Shown: in pieces, positions 1 through 6,993 of the stretch
How the letters are laid out: each line of letters starts with the position of its first letter
Numbering within the stretch: position 1 is the stretch's first letter
NCBI GenBank assembly: GCA_001839685.1
Contig: MLAK01001454.1
Span: 1 to 15,179, forward strand
Length of the DNA stretch: 15,179 nt
From: Tritrichomonas foetus
Lineage: Eukaryota; Parabasalia; Tritrichomonadida; Tritrichomonadidae
Direction: 5' to 3'
Notes under the pieces: generated by a model
Seen by the model: only the letters and a program-made list of their open reading frames with translations
Told to the model about the DNA's origin: nothing
Database searches by the model: none
Position numbers and translations under genes: made by a program

Positions 1-2
1 TT

Positions 3-113
3 GCTTATCGAAACTCAGAATCATTGGATGAAATATGCTTAAAAACACAATTAGTAATTGATTATGCTCCACTAAGTGAACCTTCTGAACAATCACTTCC
101 AGTATGCTTTTGA
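3..113 (+). CDS. C-terminal tail of an unidentified protein (partial, runs off left edge)
   Basis: One plus-strand frame is open from base 3 to a TGA at 111-113 and would encode 36 residues ending SEQSLPVCF. The other two plus frames close within the first 45 bases. The encoded tail has mixed, protein-like composition (Ser, Glu, Leu, Pro) rather than the Lys/Asn/Phe/Ile-only composition of translated AT-rich spacer. A TAAA (153-156) lies about 40 bases after the stop and could serve in polyadenylation. I recognise no family, and 36 residues are too few for a functional call. It could be chance open frame, so the confidence is moderate. Confidence 0.45.
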   Translation, partial: AYRNSESLDEICLKTQLVIDYAPLSEPSEQSLPVCF

Positions 114-675
114 TTGTGAATTGCTAATCACCAACAATAGACTGCATAATATAAAAGGAATCTGATATAATGTTATATAAAGACATGTATTCATACTTTT
201 GATCAAAATTGTTTTAAATATGACTAACATTAAATATTGTGCCACAATATTTTAATTGAACAAAAAAATGAAACTATCGATTTGTGAAGTTGTCATTGGC
301 GATTTCCAATAAAGTCCTTGTTATAAATATATATTTCGTTGAATTTTTATTTTTATTTTATTTATCAAAAATTAGAAATGAATTATTTCACTCTTTTTTC
401 GGTTAAAAGAAAAAGATATGTTTTCTTATATTTATGAAATGGCCTAAAATAATCAGTATTTCGAGATTTTTTTTCAGTATCTCGAATCAGGAATCTTATC
501 AAAATTTCGATATCGAATATTGCGTGTAAACTATTCAAATATCGATGCTCTCCTCAAATCTGTCATCATTTCAATGAATAAATCTGACAGTCTGACAAAT
601 TTCTAAGAACCTATTAAAAATTGCGATAATAATAATAATAATTTGAATAACATATTAACCTAGATTTAACTTCTC
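114..675. other. Intergenic spacer, AT-rich, no gene seen
   Basis: I see no credible gene or RNA here. It holds a perfect 12-bp palindrome TTCGATATCGAA at 506-517 within a patch where TCGA recurs (about 460-545), and a short run of AAT/ATA triplets at about 626-642. The promoter of the DNase II gene must lie at its right end, but no clear TCAYW initiator is visible in the last 60 bases. Confidence 0.6.
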
Positions 676-1689
676 ATGCTATTTTTAATACTTACAAGTC
701 TTTGTATCCTCAGTTGCAAAAGCCCCATAGGAAGTAGTGTTCCCTGGTATGCTGCTTTTAAGGTACCCAAAATCAGCGATAAAATTCCAACACATGCAAC
801 TGGTCTTGGTTATTTTTATCGTGATGATAATACACAACTTACTGAAGGACCAGAGGATCTTAATTCATCATATAACAATCCACTTTATGAAACATTGAAA
901 CAAATGTATACTGGCTCTTCAGATATTGGTTATCTTTTGTTTTCAGACCAACCACCAGGTGACAAAGATGCATCATCTAGTCGAGCACATTTGAAAGGCG
1001 TCATGGTATTTGATAGTGATAATGGTATCTATCTTGTTCATAGTACACCAAGATTTCCAAATGATCCAGCAACAGGTGAATTTTCTTATCCAGACAGTGG
1101 TGTAACATATGGACAATCATTTTTATGTATGACCCTCGAACACGAAGAACTTGATAAAATTGCGAAAAGTTACCTGATTGAATTTCCATACATTTATGCA
1201 TCAAATGAACCTGACTTCACTGAATCAAAACTTCCTTATGTAAAAGACTTATTGGACAGCAAATGGAATAAAAATGAAGATACTTTTATTGCTGAAATAA
1301 AAACAGCATCAAAAACGTTTAAACTCTTTGGAAAATCAAATTCATGGAATTATGACATTTACCATGATTTGATTGCACTAAATTTACAAAAAGATACGTT
1401 TTCAAGTACTTGGTCAAATGGTGTTGGAACAATGACAAGTGATTGCTCTGGTGATTATTATGCAATTAATGTTTTATATGTGAATTTTGGCTCAGCAGAG
1501 TGGCAAAGGTCAAAAGATCATTCAAAATGGGCAGTTTCAGGATCTCATGTTTGCATTGGAGGCATAAACAGACAAGAATCACAGAAAAAGAGAGGTGGTG
1601 ATGCATTTTGTGTTGATTATAATCCTTTTGCTCAGGAAATCCTCAGTGTTATATCAAGTTATGAAGAGTGTAGTAATGAATCATCGTAA
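676..1689 (+). CDS. DNase II-family acid endonuclease, secreted or lysosomal
   Basis: The 337-residue product matches the deoxyribonuclease II family over its whole length. Members are acid endonucleases, active without divalent metals, that cut DNA in lysosomes or outside the cell. The N-terminus (about 1-16, MLFLILTSLCILSC) is a hydrophobic signal peptide. The family segment VPWYAAFKVPK is at 22-32. The two PLD-like HxK motifs are present: RAHLKG (H105, K107) and DHSKW (H282, K284). HSTPRFP (121-128 region), TYGQSFLC (144-151) and a C-terminal CIGGINRQ...RGG block (293-308) are also conserved. The length is close to the roughly 350-360 residues of animal enzymes. The ATG at 676 is the first in frame after a stop at 667-669. 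The TAA stop overlaps a TAAA. Likely substrates are phagocytosed or environmental DNA, which is inference. Confidence 0.93.
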   Translation: MLFLILTSLCILSCKSPIGSSVPWYAAFKVPKISDKIPTHATGLGYFYRDDNTQLTEGPEDLNSSYNNPLYETLKQMYTGSSDIGYLLFSDQPPGDKDASSSRAHLKGVMVFDSDNGIYLVHSTPRFPNDPATGEFSYPDSGVTYGQSFLCMTLEHEELDKIAKSYLIEFPYIYASNEPDFTESKLPYVKDLLDSKWNKNEDTFIAEIKTASKTFKLFGKSNSWNYDIYHDLIALNLQKDTFSSTWSNGVGTMTSDCSGDYYAINVLYVNFGSAEWQRSKDHSKWAVSGSHVCIGGINRQESQKKRGGDAFCVDYNPFAQEILSVISSYEECSNESS

Positions 1690-1770
1690 ATTAGTATTTT
1701 ATCTTTTTATACAATTAGATGTTATGCTTTCATATGTAATATAAAAATAAATCACATAATACTATTTTCA

Positions 1771-1818
1771 TTAACTTAATATATTTGATTAAGTTATATG
1801 TATGATTAAGTTAATCAT
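1771..1818. repeat. AT-rich inverted and direct repeats after DNase II
   Basis: TTAACTTAAT (1771-1780) is the reverse complement of ATTAAGTTAA (1806-1815). TGATTAAGTTA occurs twice, at about 1786 and 1803. The second copy sits in a perfect 17-nt palindrome, ATGATTAAGTTAATCAT (1802-1818). It lies just downstream of the DNase II stop and just left of the MITE. It may be a 3'-end RNA structure or decayed repeat DNA, and nothing here decides between them. Confidence 0.5.
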
Positions 1819-1891
1819 ATTTCATTTATTTGGAAATAGCTAAATATTGACATTGCGGGATTTTTTTAATGAGTTTTGTTTTTTGACACTT

Positions 1892-2072
1892 TAATGGGCA
1901 AATGTGATGTGAATTTGCGGACCTCTTCGACTCATTCGACCATAGATGAGGCGATAGCGAGTGAACGTGGCTTCAATTCACTGCGCTCCACCCGCTGTGT
2001 TCACTCGCCGCGCCTCCTCCAAGTCAAAGTGATATATAGAGCCATCAAAGTTTACATCACATTAACCCATTA
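1892..2072. mobile_element. MITE-like non-autonomous DNA transposon (177 bp plus TA duplication)
   Basis: The first 20 bases inside the left TA (1894-1913) begin ATGGGCAAATGTGATGT. The last 20 bases before the right TA (2051-2070), reverse-complemented, begin ATGGGTTAATGTGATGT. They agree at 17 of 20 positions, and similarity continues into a shared TTTG after one indel. Both ends are flanked by TA (1892-1893, 2071-2072), the target duplication of Tc1/mariner-type elements. The interior is visibly GC- and CpG-rich against AT-rich flanks and folds on itself: GAGGCG 1948-1953 pairs with CGCCTC 2011-2016, and GCGAGTGAAC 1957-1966 pairs with GTTCACTCGC 1999-2008. There is no transposase, so any movement would depend on an enzyme from elsewhere. 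A structured RNA gene is an alternative, but the TIR plus TA arrangement fits a MITE better. Confidence 0.72.
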
Positions 2073-2089
2073 GATTTCCCCCACTTTTG

Positions 2090-2600
2090 GCCTTTATTTG
2101 ACCTTTAACTTCACAATTACTAAACCCATATGAAAAAGAATATCTACCTATTGACATAGTATTTTCAATAATTATAAAATTAATCTAATGCATGATAAGT
2201 TAATGTGAATTTCTATGCAACAATTAGTTCAATTAAGTGAAAGAATGGCACTCCCCGAAAAATGTTCCAAAAATAAATCTTTCAAAATGGAAATCAATGA
2301 AAGAAATCACCTGTTTCATTTATGAATATGCTTATACACAATTTATTCACGAGAAATTCACAATCATGATCACCGCCAAGAAATGATAAAAAATAATTTT
2401 GTTCCAATCACTTTCATTGTGTTATTTCAGTAGTGCTAATATCCTTTCCAATAATTATATATATCTCTGAGCAAATACGATCTCAGGAAAAAAATCGATT
2501 TTTTTTTATGATGGTGATGTGAAATTTGACCGTAAATGACCGGATTTTGTATTCGATGATATATCTGGTCAAAAAGTTATTCATATTAATCAAAAAGTGA
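2090..2600. other. Intergenic spacer upstream of the TMEM50-family gene, no gene seen
   Basis: This is AT-rich sequence with no frame of protein-like composition, no tRNA-like cloverleaf and no long repeat that I can see. The right end should carry the promoter of the TMEM50-family gene, with a TCATAT initiator candidate at 2581-2586. Confidence 0.55.
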
Positions 2601-2617
2601 ATGAAAAACCGTAATTT

Positions 2618-2623
2618 TCACAC
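2618..2623 (+). promoter_or_regulatory. Candidate Inr for the TMEM50-family gene
   Basis: TCACAC at 2618-2623 fits the trichomonad TCAYW initiator consensus and lies about 70 bases before the preferred ATG at 2691. A second candidate, TCATAT at 2581-2586, precedes the upstream in-frame ATG at 2601. Which one is used decides whether the protein carries 30 extra residues. The motif is short and could be chance. Confidence 0.3.
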
Positions 2624-2690
2624 TAAATTTTCTTCAGAAAAGATTCGTAAAATTCAGAAAAAGGAGTCATCACAAAAGATAAAAAACAAA

Positions 2691-3122
2691 ATGTCAAACA
2701 AATGCAACTACGCACTCGATGTGATTTGCGGACTCTTGTTCGCTGCTTCATGGTGGATGTTTGCCGATGGTGTCGCATCCGTTGATGTCAAGCCAGGCTT
2801 CAACGCAGGTGGTTTTTATTTATATGTTCCAGGAATTTTAACAACAATCGGATTCTTCTTAATGTCGAACTTGCCAACTTCAATGTTCCAGAAAGACAAT
2901 ACAGATGAACACACGTGGTGGCAGAAGATGATCCTCGTTCTTTCCGTTATGTGCAAACTTGCGGGAATTATCTGCGCTATTTGGTGCTACATTGATAAAA
3001 AGGCTGACAGATCAACAAGCTTCCTCAAATGGAGAGGTATTTCAACCATTGTCCAATCACTCTTGATTACAGCTTCATCTTTTCTTTGGAACTTTTTATA
3101 TAAGGACGAGGATAGCTATTAA
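2691..3122 (+). CDS. TMEM50/Vps68 (UPF0220) family four-helix membrane protein
   Basis: The 143-residue product has the size and layout of the TMEM50/Vps68 family, small endomembrane proteins. Yeast Vps68 acts in endosomal sorting with ESCRT-III. There are four predicted membrane segments at about 8-28 (with the typical WW in SWWMFADG), 42-61, 79-101 and 114-137, joined by short polar loops. The family's short polar loop between helices 2 and 3 is present (about 62-78). The frame is open from an earlier ATG at 2601, which would add 30 residues rich in Lys, Ser and Asn. I prefer 2691 because the family normally begins just before the first helix and the extra residues look like translated spacer. 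The TAA stop overlaps TAAA. Family membership is fairly sure; the role in trichomonads is inferred. Confidence 0.85.
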   Translation: MSNKCNYALDVICGLLFAASWWMFADGVASVDVKPGFNAGGFYLYVPGILTTIGFFLMSNLPTSMFQKDNTDEHTWWQKMILVLSVMCKLAGIICAIWCYIDKKADRSTSFLKWRGISTIVQSLLITASSFLWNFLYKDEDSY

Positions 3123-3464
3123 AATAAACAGGTTATTTCATATTTGATATATCCTAAATGTCTTACTCATTTCATATTATCATATTTATTATTTTCATCA
3201 TTTTTATTTTCGATTTTCCATTAAATTAATAATAAATGAAAAAAGTCTTTGTTCAACCTGAAGACATCCTAAAAGTGCGAAAAATTGGTTGAAGGAATTT
3301 TTCCGAAATTTGGTTGATTGCAAAAGGTCTTCACGTGAAATTCAGCTGATTGCAAAAGGTCTTCACGTTAGGTGTAATCAACTAAATTTTATAATTTTGA
3401 CGAAACAAAAAGAAAGAAAGAAATAGCTGATTTAAATTTTGGAGAAACTCATAAAAACAAACTT
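3123..3464. other. Convergent intergenic spacer with repeats
   Basis: This gap lies between the 3' ends of the plus-strand TMEM50-family gene and the minus-strand coiled-coil gene, so it should hold only 3' untranslated DNA. No gene is visible. It carries one complete pair of 22-bp direct repeats (3315-3368) and one copy of another pair (3429-3450), both listed separately. Confidence 0.6.
3315..3368. repeat. 22-bp direct repeat, two copies 32 bp apart
   Basis: TGATTGCAAAAGGTCTTCAC followed by GT occurs at 3315-3336 and again, identically, at 3347-3368, separated by ten bases. Perfect identity suggests a recent local duplication. Confidence 0.9.
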
Positions 3465-3500
3465 TTATTTACAATTCAGATTTAAATTTTGGAGAAACTC
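3429..3500. repeat. 22-bp direct repeat spanning the end of the coiled-coil gene
   Basis: GATTTAAATTTTGGAGAAAC followed by TC occurs at 3429-3450, outside the gene, and at 3479-3500, inside its last codons, with a 50-bp period. The inner copy runs into a perfect hairpin: AAATTTTGGAG (3484-3494), loop AAA, CTCCAAAATTT (3498-3508). The outer copy lacks the right arm. Confidence 0.88.
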
Positions 3501-4745
3501 CAAAATTTTTTGTTCATTTTGCAGATTTTCTGTGTCAGGCATTTGCTGAAGTTGACTTTTCCCGGTGTTTTTTAATATTTTATTTAATGATGGAATCGAT
3601 TCATTAATATGAAGTAAAATTTCATCTGTTACTTTTTGAGTGTTAGAAATTTTCTTTATGAGGGCTTTTTCTTGGAATTTTTCTGGGGTTTCTTGTGATT
3701 GATATTTTCTTAATTTTCTCAATTCGTTTTCTTTTCGAGTTAAAATTGCTTTTAATTCATTCATTTCTTGATTCATGTTTGCTAACTGTTCGGTAATTTT
3801 ACTTTCTTTCTTTTTCAGTCTTTTGAGAATTTTTGTTTCTTCATACTGTTGTTGCTGCTCCATTAAATATGTTAACTGCGCTGCTTTTCGATCTCGCAAT
3901 TCATTTGCTCTTAATTTAGAGAGTTCCTCATTCAAATCTTGAATGATATGATTTGTTTCTTCAATGCGAATTTGGTTGTATTTCCATTTAATACTTTGCT
4001 TAATCATATGAAATGTATTTTTCATTTCATTCATGAGTTCTTTTTCGATTTCTGCTTTTTCATCTTCGGTGAGTTCATAATCTTCTTCTTCTTCATTTTC
4101 ATTTTTGTTTTCGTTTTCATTTCCATTCTTGTTTTCACTTTTATTTTTGTTATCATTTCCATTCTTGTTTTCACTTTTATTTTTGTTATCATTTCCATTC
4201 TTGTTTTCACTTTTATTTTTGTTTTCATTTCCATTCTTGTTTTCATTTTTATTTTTGTTTTCTTTTTTATTTTTGTTTTCATTTTCATTCTTGTTTTCAT
4301 TTTCATTCTTGTTTTCATTTTCATTCTTGTTTTCACACTTTTTTGTGTTATTTTCGTTCATATTTTGATCAATATTACTCAAAGTAGAATAATCATTAGT
4401 TTCACTTTGTTTTGCTTCTTGATTAGAAATTGAGTTTCCACTTGAGTGGCAATTTGATGGGGTATAAACAGTTGGACTCAAAAAACTAGAATCAAGATGA
4501 ATGAAATTGTTTGAATCACTTTGAATAACACTTTTTTCAGTAAATTTTGAAGGTGAATTTGATTTGTGGTCTAATTTTGCAGAATTTGATCCAAAAGAAG
4601 CAGAATCAGAACATTGAAAATCATTATTATTTGTGAGTTCTAAAACGCTCCGTCTCTTCGGTGAAAAAATTGCAAGGTTAATTGATTCGTTTGGATCGAA
4701 GAAAAGTGTGTGATTTCGATGAGGCGATTCATTTGAATCACACAT
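3465..4745 (-). CDS. Asn/Lys/Glu-repeat and coiled-coil protein, function unknown
   Basis: From the ATG at 4745-4743 the product has 426 residues. Residues 1-135 are Ser/Asn-rich and probably disordered, with proline-directed sites such as FSPKRRS (27-33). Residues 138-216 are a repeat tract built from ENKNEN six-mers and NKNKSENKNGND twelve-mers. An acidic patch EEEEDYELTEDE (218-229) leads into a long predicted helix or coiled coil (about 228-350) rich in Glu, Lys, Leu and Gln. A charged tail ends NLNLNCK. The frame stays open upstream to 4808 but only from a GTG, so I use the first ATG; no convincing initiator motif precedes it. The stop reads TAAATAAA, a likely poly(A) signal. The coiled coil suggests a structural or scaffold role, but I do not recognise the family. 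Confidence 0.78.
   Translation of the reverse strand: MCDSNESPHRNHTLFFDPNESINLAIFSPKRRSVLELTNNNDFQCSDSASFGSNSAKLDHKSNSPSKFTEKSVIQSDSNNFIHLDSSFLSPTVYTPSNCHSSGNSISNQEAKQSETNDYSTLSNIDQNMNENNTKKCENKNENENKNENENKNENENKNKKENKNKNENKNGNENKNKSENKNGNDNKNKSENKNGNDNKNKSENKNGNENENKNENEEEEDYELTEDEKAEIEKELMNEMKNTFHMIKQSIKWKYNQIRIEETNHIIQDLNEELSKLRANELRDRKAAQLTYLMEQQQQYEETKILKRLKKKESKITEQLANMNQEMNELKAILTRKENELRKLRKYQSQETPEKFQEKALIKKISNTQKVTDEILLHINESIPSLNKILKNTGKSQLQQMPDTENLQNEQKILEFLQNLNLNCK
4091..4334. repeat. Tandem coding repeat: 36-bp and 18-bp units, strand-asymmetric
   Basis: On the plus strand, near-identical 36-bp units start at 4119, 4155, 4191 and 4227, the last diverging toward its end. Three 18-bp units, ATTTTCATTCTTGTTTTC, start at 4281, 4299 and 4317. 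All lengths are multiples of three, so the reading frame of the minus-strand gene is kept as copies change. The plus strand is almost entirely pyrimidine plus scattered A/G, giving strong strand asymmetry. The copy number is likely to vary between strains. Confidence 0.92.
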
Positions 4746-4808
4746 TTCGCAAAATCTACTGGTCAAATAGAACGTCAAATAACCGTTTATTATGGGGCTA
4801 ATTAACAC

Positions 4809-5172
4809 TTCAATTTACAATCAACATCAAAAATCAATAGATGACACATGTCGAAGAAAGATATAAAATATCGGAGTTACTTTAAGCATCGCTATTATGT
4901 CATGCATCGTTTTTGGACAAAATAATTACGGCAAGCGAAGTGTTATGTCAAAGCAATTTGTGCGCACTTTATTCATTATCTTTGGTCACTCACCTAAATG
5001 AATAAAGTTTTTATTAAGATAGCCAAACTATCTATAAACTATGGTTATAACATTGATGCCTAAAAAAATGATAAAAAGTAATAAGTTAAAGAATTAACAA
5101 GTAAAAGAATTCAAAATAACAAAAAAATTTTTTATAAAATACTAACAAAAAAATATTTTTATATGATTCATT
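4809..5172. other. Intergenic spacer between two minus-strand genes
   Basis: No gene is seen. It contains a 12-bp perfect inverted repeat, ACTTTATTCATT (4966-4977) and AATGAATAAAGT (4997-5008), with a 19-base loop. That lies about 220 bases upstream of the coiled-coil gene's ATG and about 160 bases past the next gene's stop. Its position would allow a role in either 3'-end formation or promoter function, but nothing shows which. Confidence 0.55.
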
Positions 5173-6585
5173 CTATTCTTCATCCAAAGTAAAAGCATTC
5201 ATCAGCGTTGTATATAGTTCATTGAAATTTTCAGGGAGTATTGTTTGATCCAACTCTCTTAAGTATTGAATCGTTTGTGAATTTGCAATCTTTGCCTTAA
5301 GGGAATTGTATTCACTACAATGCATTGATTCATTATTTAGTGTAATTATTGCCAAAAAGAATATCGATGCATCTTCATCAGTTATAACAGTAGCAATCAT
5401 ATCGTTCAGAAGATTTACAAATATTTCAAAAGTGGTAACTTTGAGGAAAGTTTTTGGAAAATAAGTTGCAGTAGCTGCTAAAAAGTAGCATTTTCCCTTA
5501 CTTAATTTATAAGCATCATTTTCTGTATTGTTTAGGGCAAATTGAAGAATATCTATAAGTAATTGTTCATTTAAACCCAGTTTTTCAGAGAGATTAGTTC
5601 TCATAATTGTATATAAGCAGCTAAATGTGTAAAATTGAAGATTTTGCTCATTGGTTAATCCATATTGACAAAATTCATCAAGATTAAAAGATAAACGATC
5701 AATTATCATCGGAAAATAAGTTAAAGCAATAGTAAAAATTTCAGTCAAAACAGGGAAACAAATTGAATCCAGAAAAAGGCACTCTTTAAAAAATTCGGGA
5801 AAAATCCCATTCATACAAAGTTCAATTTCAAAATATGGAGATTGAAACAATTGTAAATATAAATAAGCCCATTCGATTCCAAAACAATAAAGTGCGTTAA
5901 CTTGAAATTGCGTAAAAAGTTGTAAAATTTGAGTAATTAAGTTTTCTGAATCATAACCTTTTTCGACATATAATGTTAATAATTTAAAACAGTTTTTATT
6001 TATATTTACATTAGGTTGATCAGGTATTTTCTGTAAAAGAAAGGTGAGGTCATATTGTGGAAATTGATAACTAATATCTAATGTGTAAAGATAGTATAAA
6101 GTTGAAATTTCTTTTTCAGCAAAAGCTGGATACCAAAATCGCAATGATTCAAAACAAAGATCAATAAAGCCTAATTTTACAATATTTTCTGCATATCTTA
6201 TATCAGATAAAGCAAAATAATTTATTATTGTGAGCCCATATAATGCTTGATCAGAATCTTGTCTAGATCTTGAATAACGTGAAACACAAAAATCAAGAAA
6301 ATGAGAATCTATGACAGATTCATAAAATGGAATCGCTTTGGAATTAACACGTTCCAAAAGATATTTACAAAGATTTTTGAGCATTTTTCTCATAATTTTT
6401 ATCTCTCCATCAATAAGATAATTCTGAAAATAATCTAAAATATGATTTATAGCAATAAGAAGATCCTTCTCTAATTCTTCTGATTCTTCAAATGATAAAT
6501 CAGCCAATTGTTTCTGTGAAGAAGTCTGATGATGAACACTTTTATAGCTTGATATATTCATTTGACTAAGATGGGAAAACCGCAT
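5173..6585 (-). CDS. Alpha-helical protein of unknown function, possibly ARM/HEAT-like
   Basis: The product has 470 residues from the ATG at 6585-6583. The frame extends to a TTG at 6624, and another Met lies eight codons further in at 6561. It is rich in Leu, Ile, Phe, Tyr and Asn, with repeated amphipathic helix-like segments of about 35-45 residues (for example LLIAINHILDYFQNYL and CFPVLTEIFTIALTYFP). There are no signal peptide, membrane segments or catalytic motifs. The pattern resembles the divergent armadillo/HEAT-type solenoid proteins common in trichomonads, but I see no diagnostic repeat and do not name a family. It ends in TAG with a TATAAAA about 15 bases beyond. It is divergent from the CFAP77-like gene, with about 400 bp between the two starts. 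Confidence 0.75.
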   Translation of the reverse strand: MRFSHLSQMNISSYKSVHHQTSSQKQLADLSFEESEELEKDLLIAINHILDYFQNYLIDGEIKIMRKMLKNLCKYLLERVNSKAIPFYESVIDSHFLDFCVSRYSRSRQDSDQALYGLTIINYFALSDIRYAENIVKLGFIDLCFESLRFWYPAFAEKEISTLYYLYTLDISYQFPQYDLTFLLQKIPDQPNVNINKNCFKLLTLYVEKGYDSENLITQILQLFTQFQVNALYCFGIEWAYLYLQLFQSPYFEIELCMNGIFPEFFKECLFLDSICFPVLTEIFTIALTYFPMIIDRLSFNLDEFCQYGLTNEQNLQFYTFSCLYTIMRTNLSEKLGLNEQLLIDILQFALNNTENDAYKLSKGKCYFLAATATYFPKTFLKVTTFEIFVNLLNDMIATVITDEDASIFFLAIITLNNESMHCSEYNSLKAKIANSQTIQYLRELDQTILPENFNELYTTLMNAFTLDEE

Positions 6586-6993
6586 TAATTGACTATAAAC
6601 AGTTTTGAAATTGACCTTTAACAAATTAGAGAATAAATAAATAGTCTTTAATTCATTGAATGCGAATCATTGGCATTCTATATTCCGAGGCTTTCTTATT
6701 TTCGTTATAGTAATGACAATAATTGATATTTGCACATATTTAATTTGCAATTAGATTTTAGTGATATCAGATAACTGGAAATTTATTGTAATTTCTAAAT
6801 AATTATTGCTCATCTAGGTTTTAATTAAATAATTCATATTATATGCTTCATTTAATTTGAGTTTTCCAAATTATTAATCAAGATAAAAGAATGATAAAAT
6901 AATAAAACAATTCAAATATTATTTCTTTTATAATCAAACTTTTTAAATGAAATTAGACGTTAGAAAATAAACGTACATTTCATATCATATTGA
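6586..6993. other. Divergent intergenic region (bidirectional promoter space)
   Basis: This AT-rich gap separates the starts of the minus-strand helical protein and the plus-strand CFAP77-like gene, so both promoters should lie here. On the right end there is a good double initiator (6980-6990). On the minus-strand side no TCAYW motif is visible within about 100 bases of the start; the nearest is a TCATTA on the minus strand at about 6706-6711. No other gene or repeat is seen. Confidence 0.5.
6980..6990 (+). promoter_or_regulatory. Double Inr-like motif at the CFAP77-like gene
   Basis: TCATATCATAT contains two overlapping matches to the trichomonad initiator TCA(+1)YW, at 6980-6985 and 6985-6990. 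The A residues at 6982 and 6987 would give 5' leaders of 12 or 7 bases before the ATG at 6994, typical of the very short leaders reported for Trichomonas mRNAs. Confidence 0.6.

Noticed and set aside
1917..2016. GC-rich core considered as a tRNA or other known RNA gene
   Set aside because: No cloverleaf, no GTTCRAAYC T-loop and no other recognisable RNA signature. The inverted-repeat ends fit a transposon instead.
1876..2073. Small plus-strand open frame of 65 codons
   Set aside because: It lies across the MITE and ends at its right TA. Its sequence is explained by the terminal and internal inverted repeats.
3315..3500. Short direct repeats considered as a CRISPR array
   Set aside because: Two unrelated repeats with only two copies each and irregular spacing, in a eukaryotic genome.
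3939..4433. Plus-strand open frame encoding a strikingly hydrophobic Phe/Ile/Val repeat protein
   Set aside because: It is the complement of the Asn/Lys/Glu repeat of the minus-strand coiled-coil gene. The hydrophobicity is a consequence of reading TTT/ATT/GTT on the other strand.
4746..4808. 21-residue upstream extension of the coiled-coil protein
   Set aside because: It begins with GTG rather than ATG, which is not expected as a nuclear eukaryotic start.
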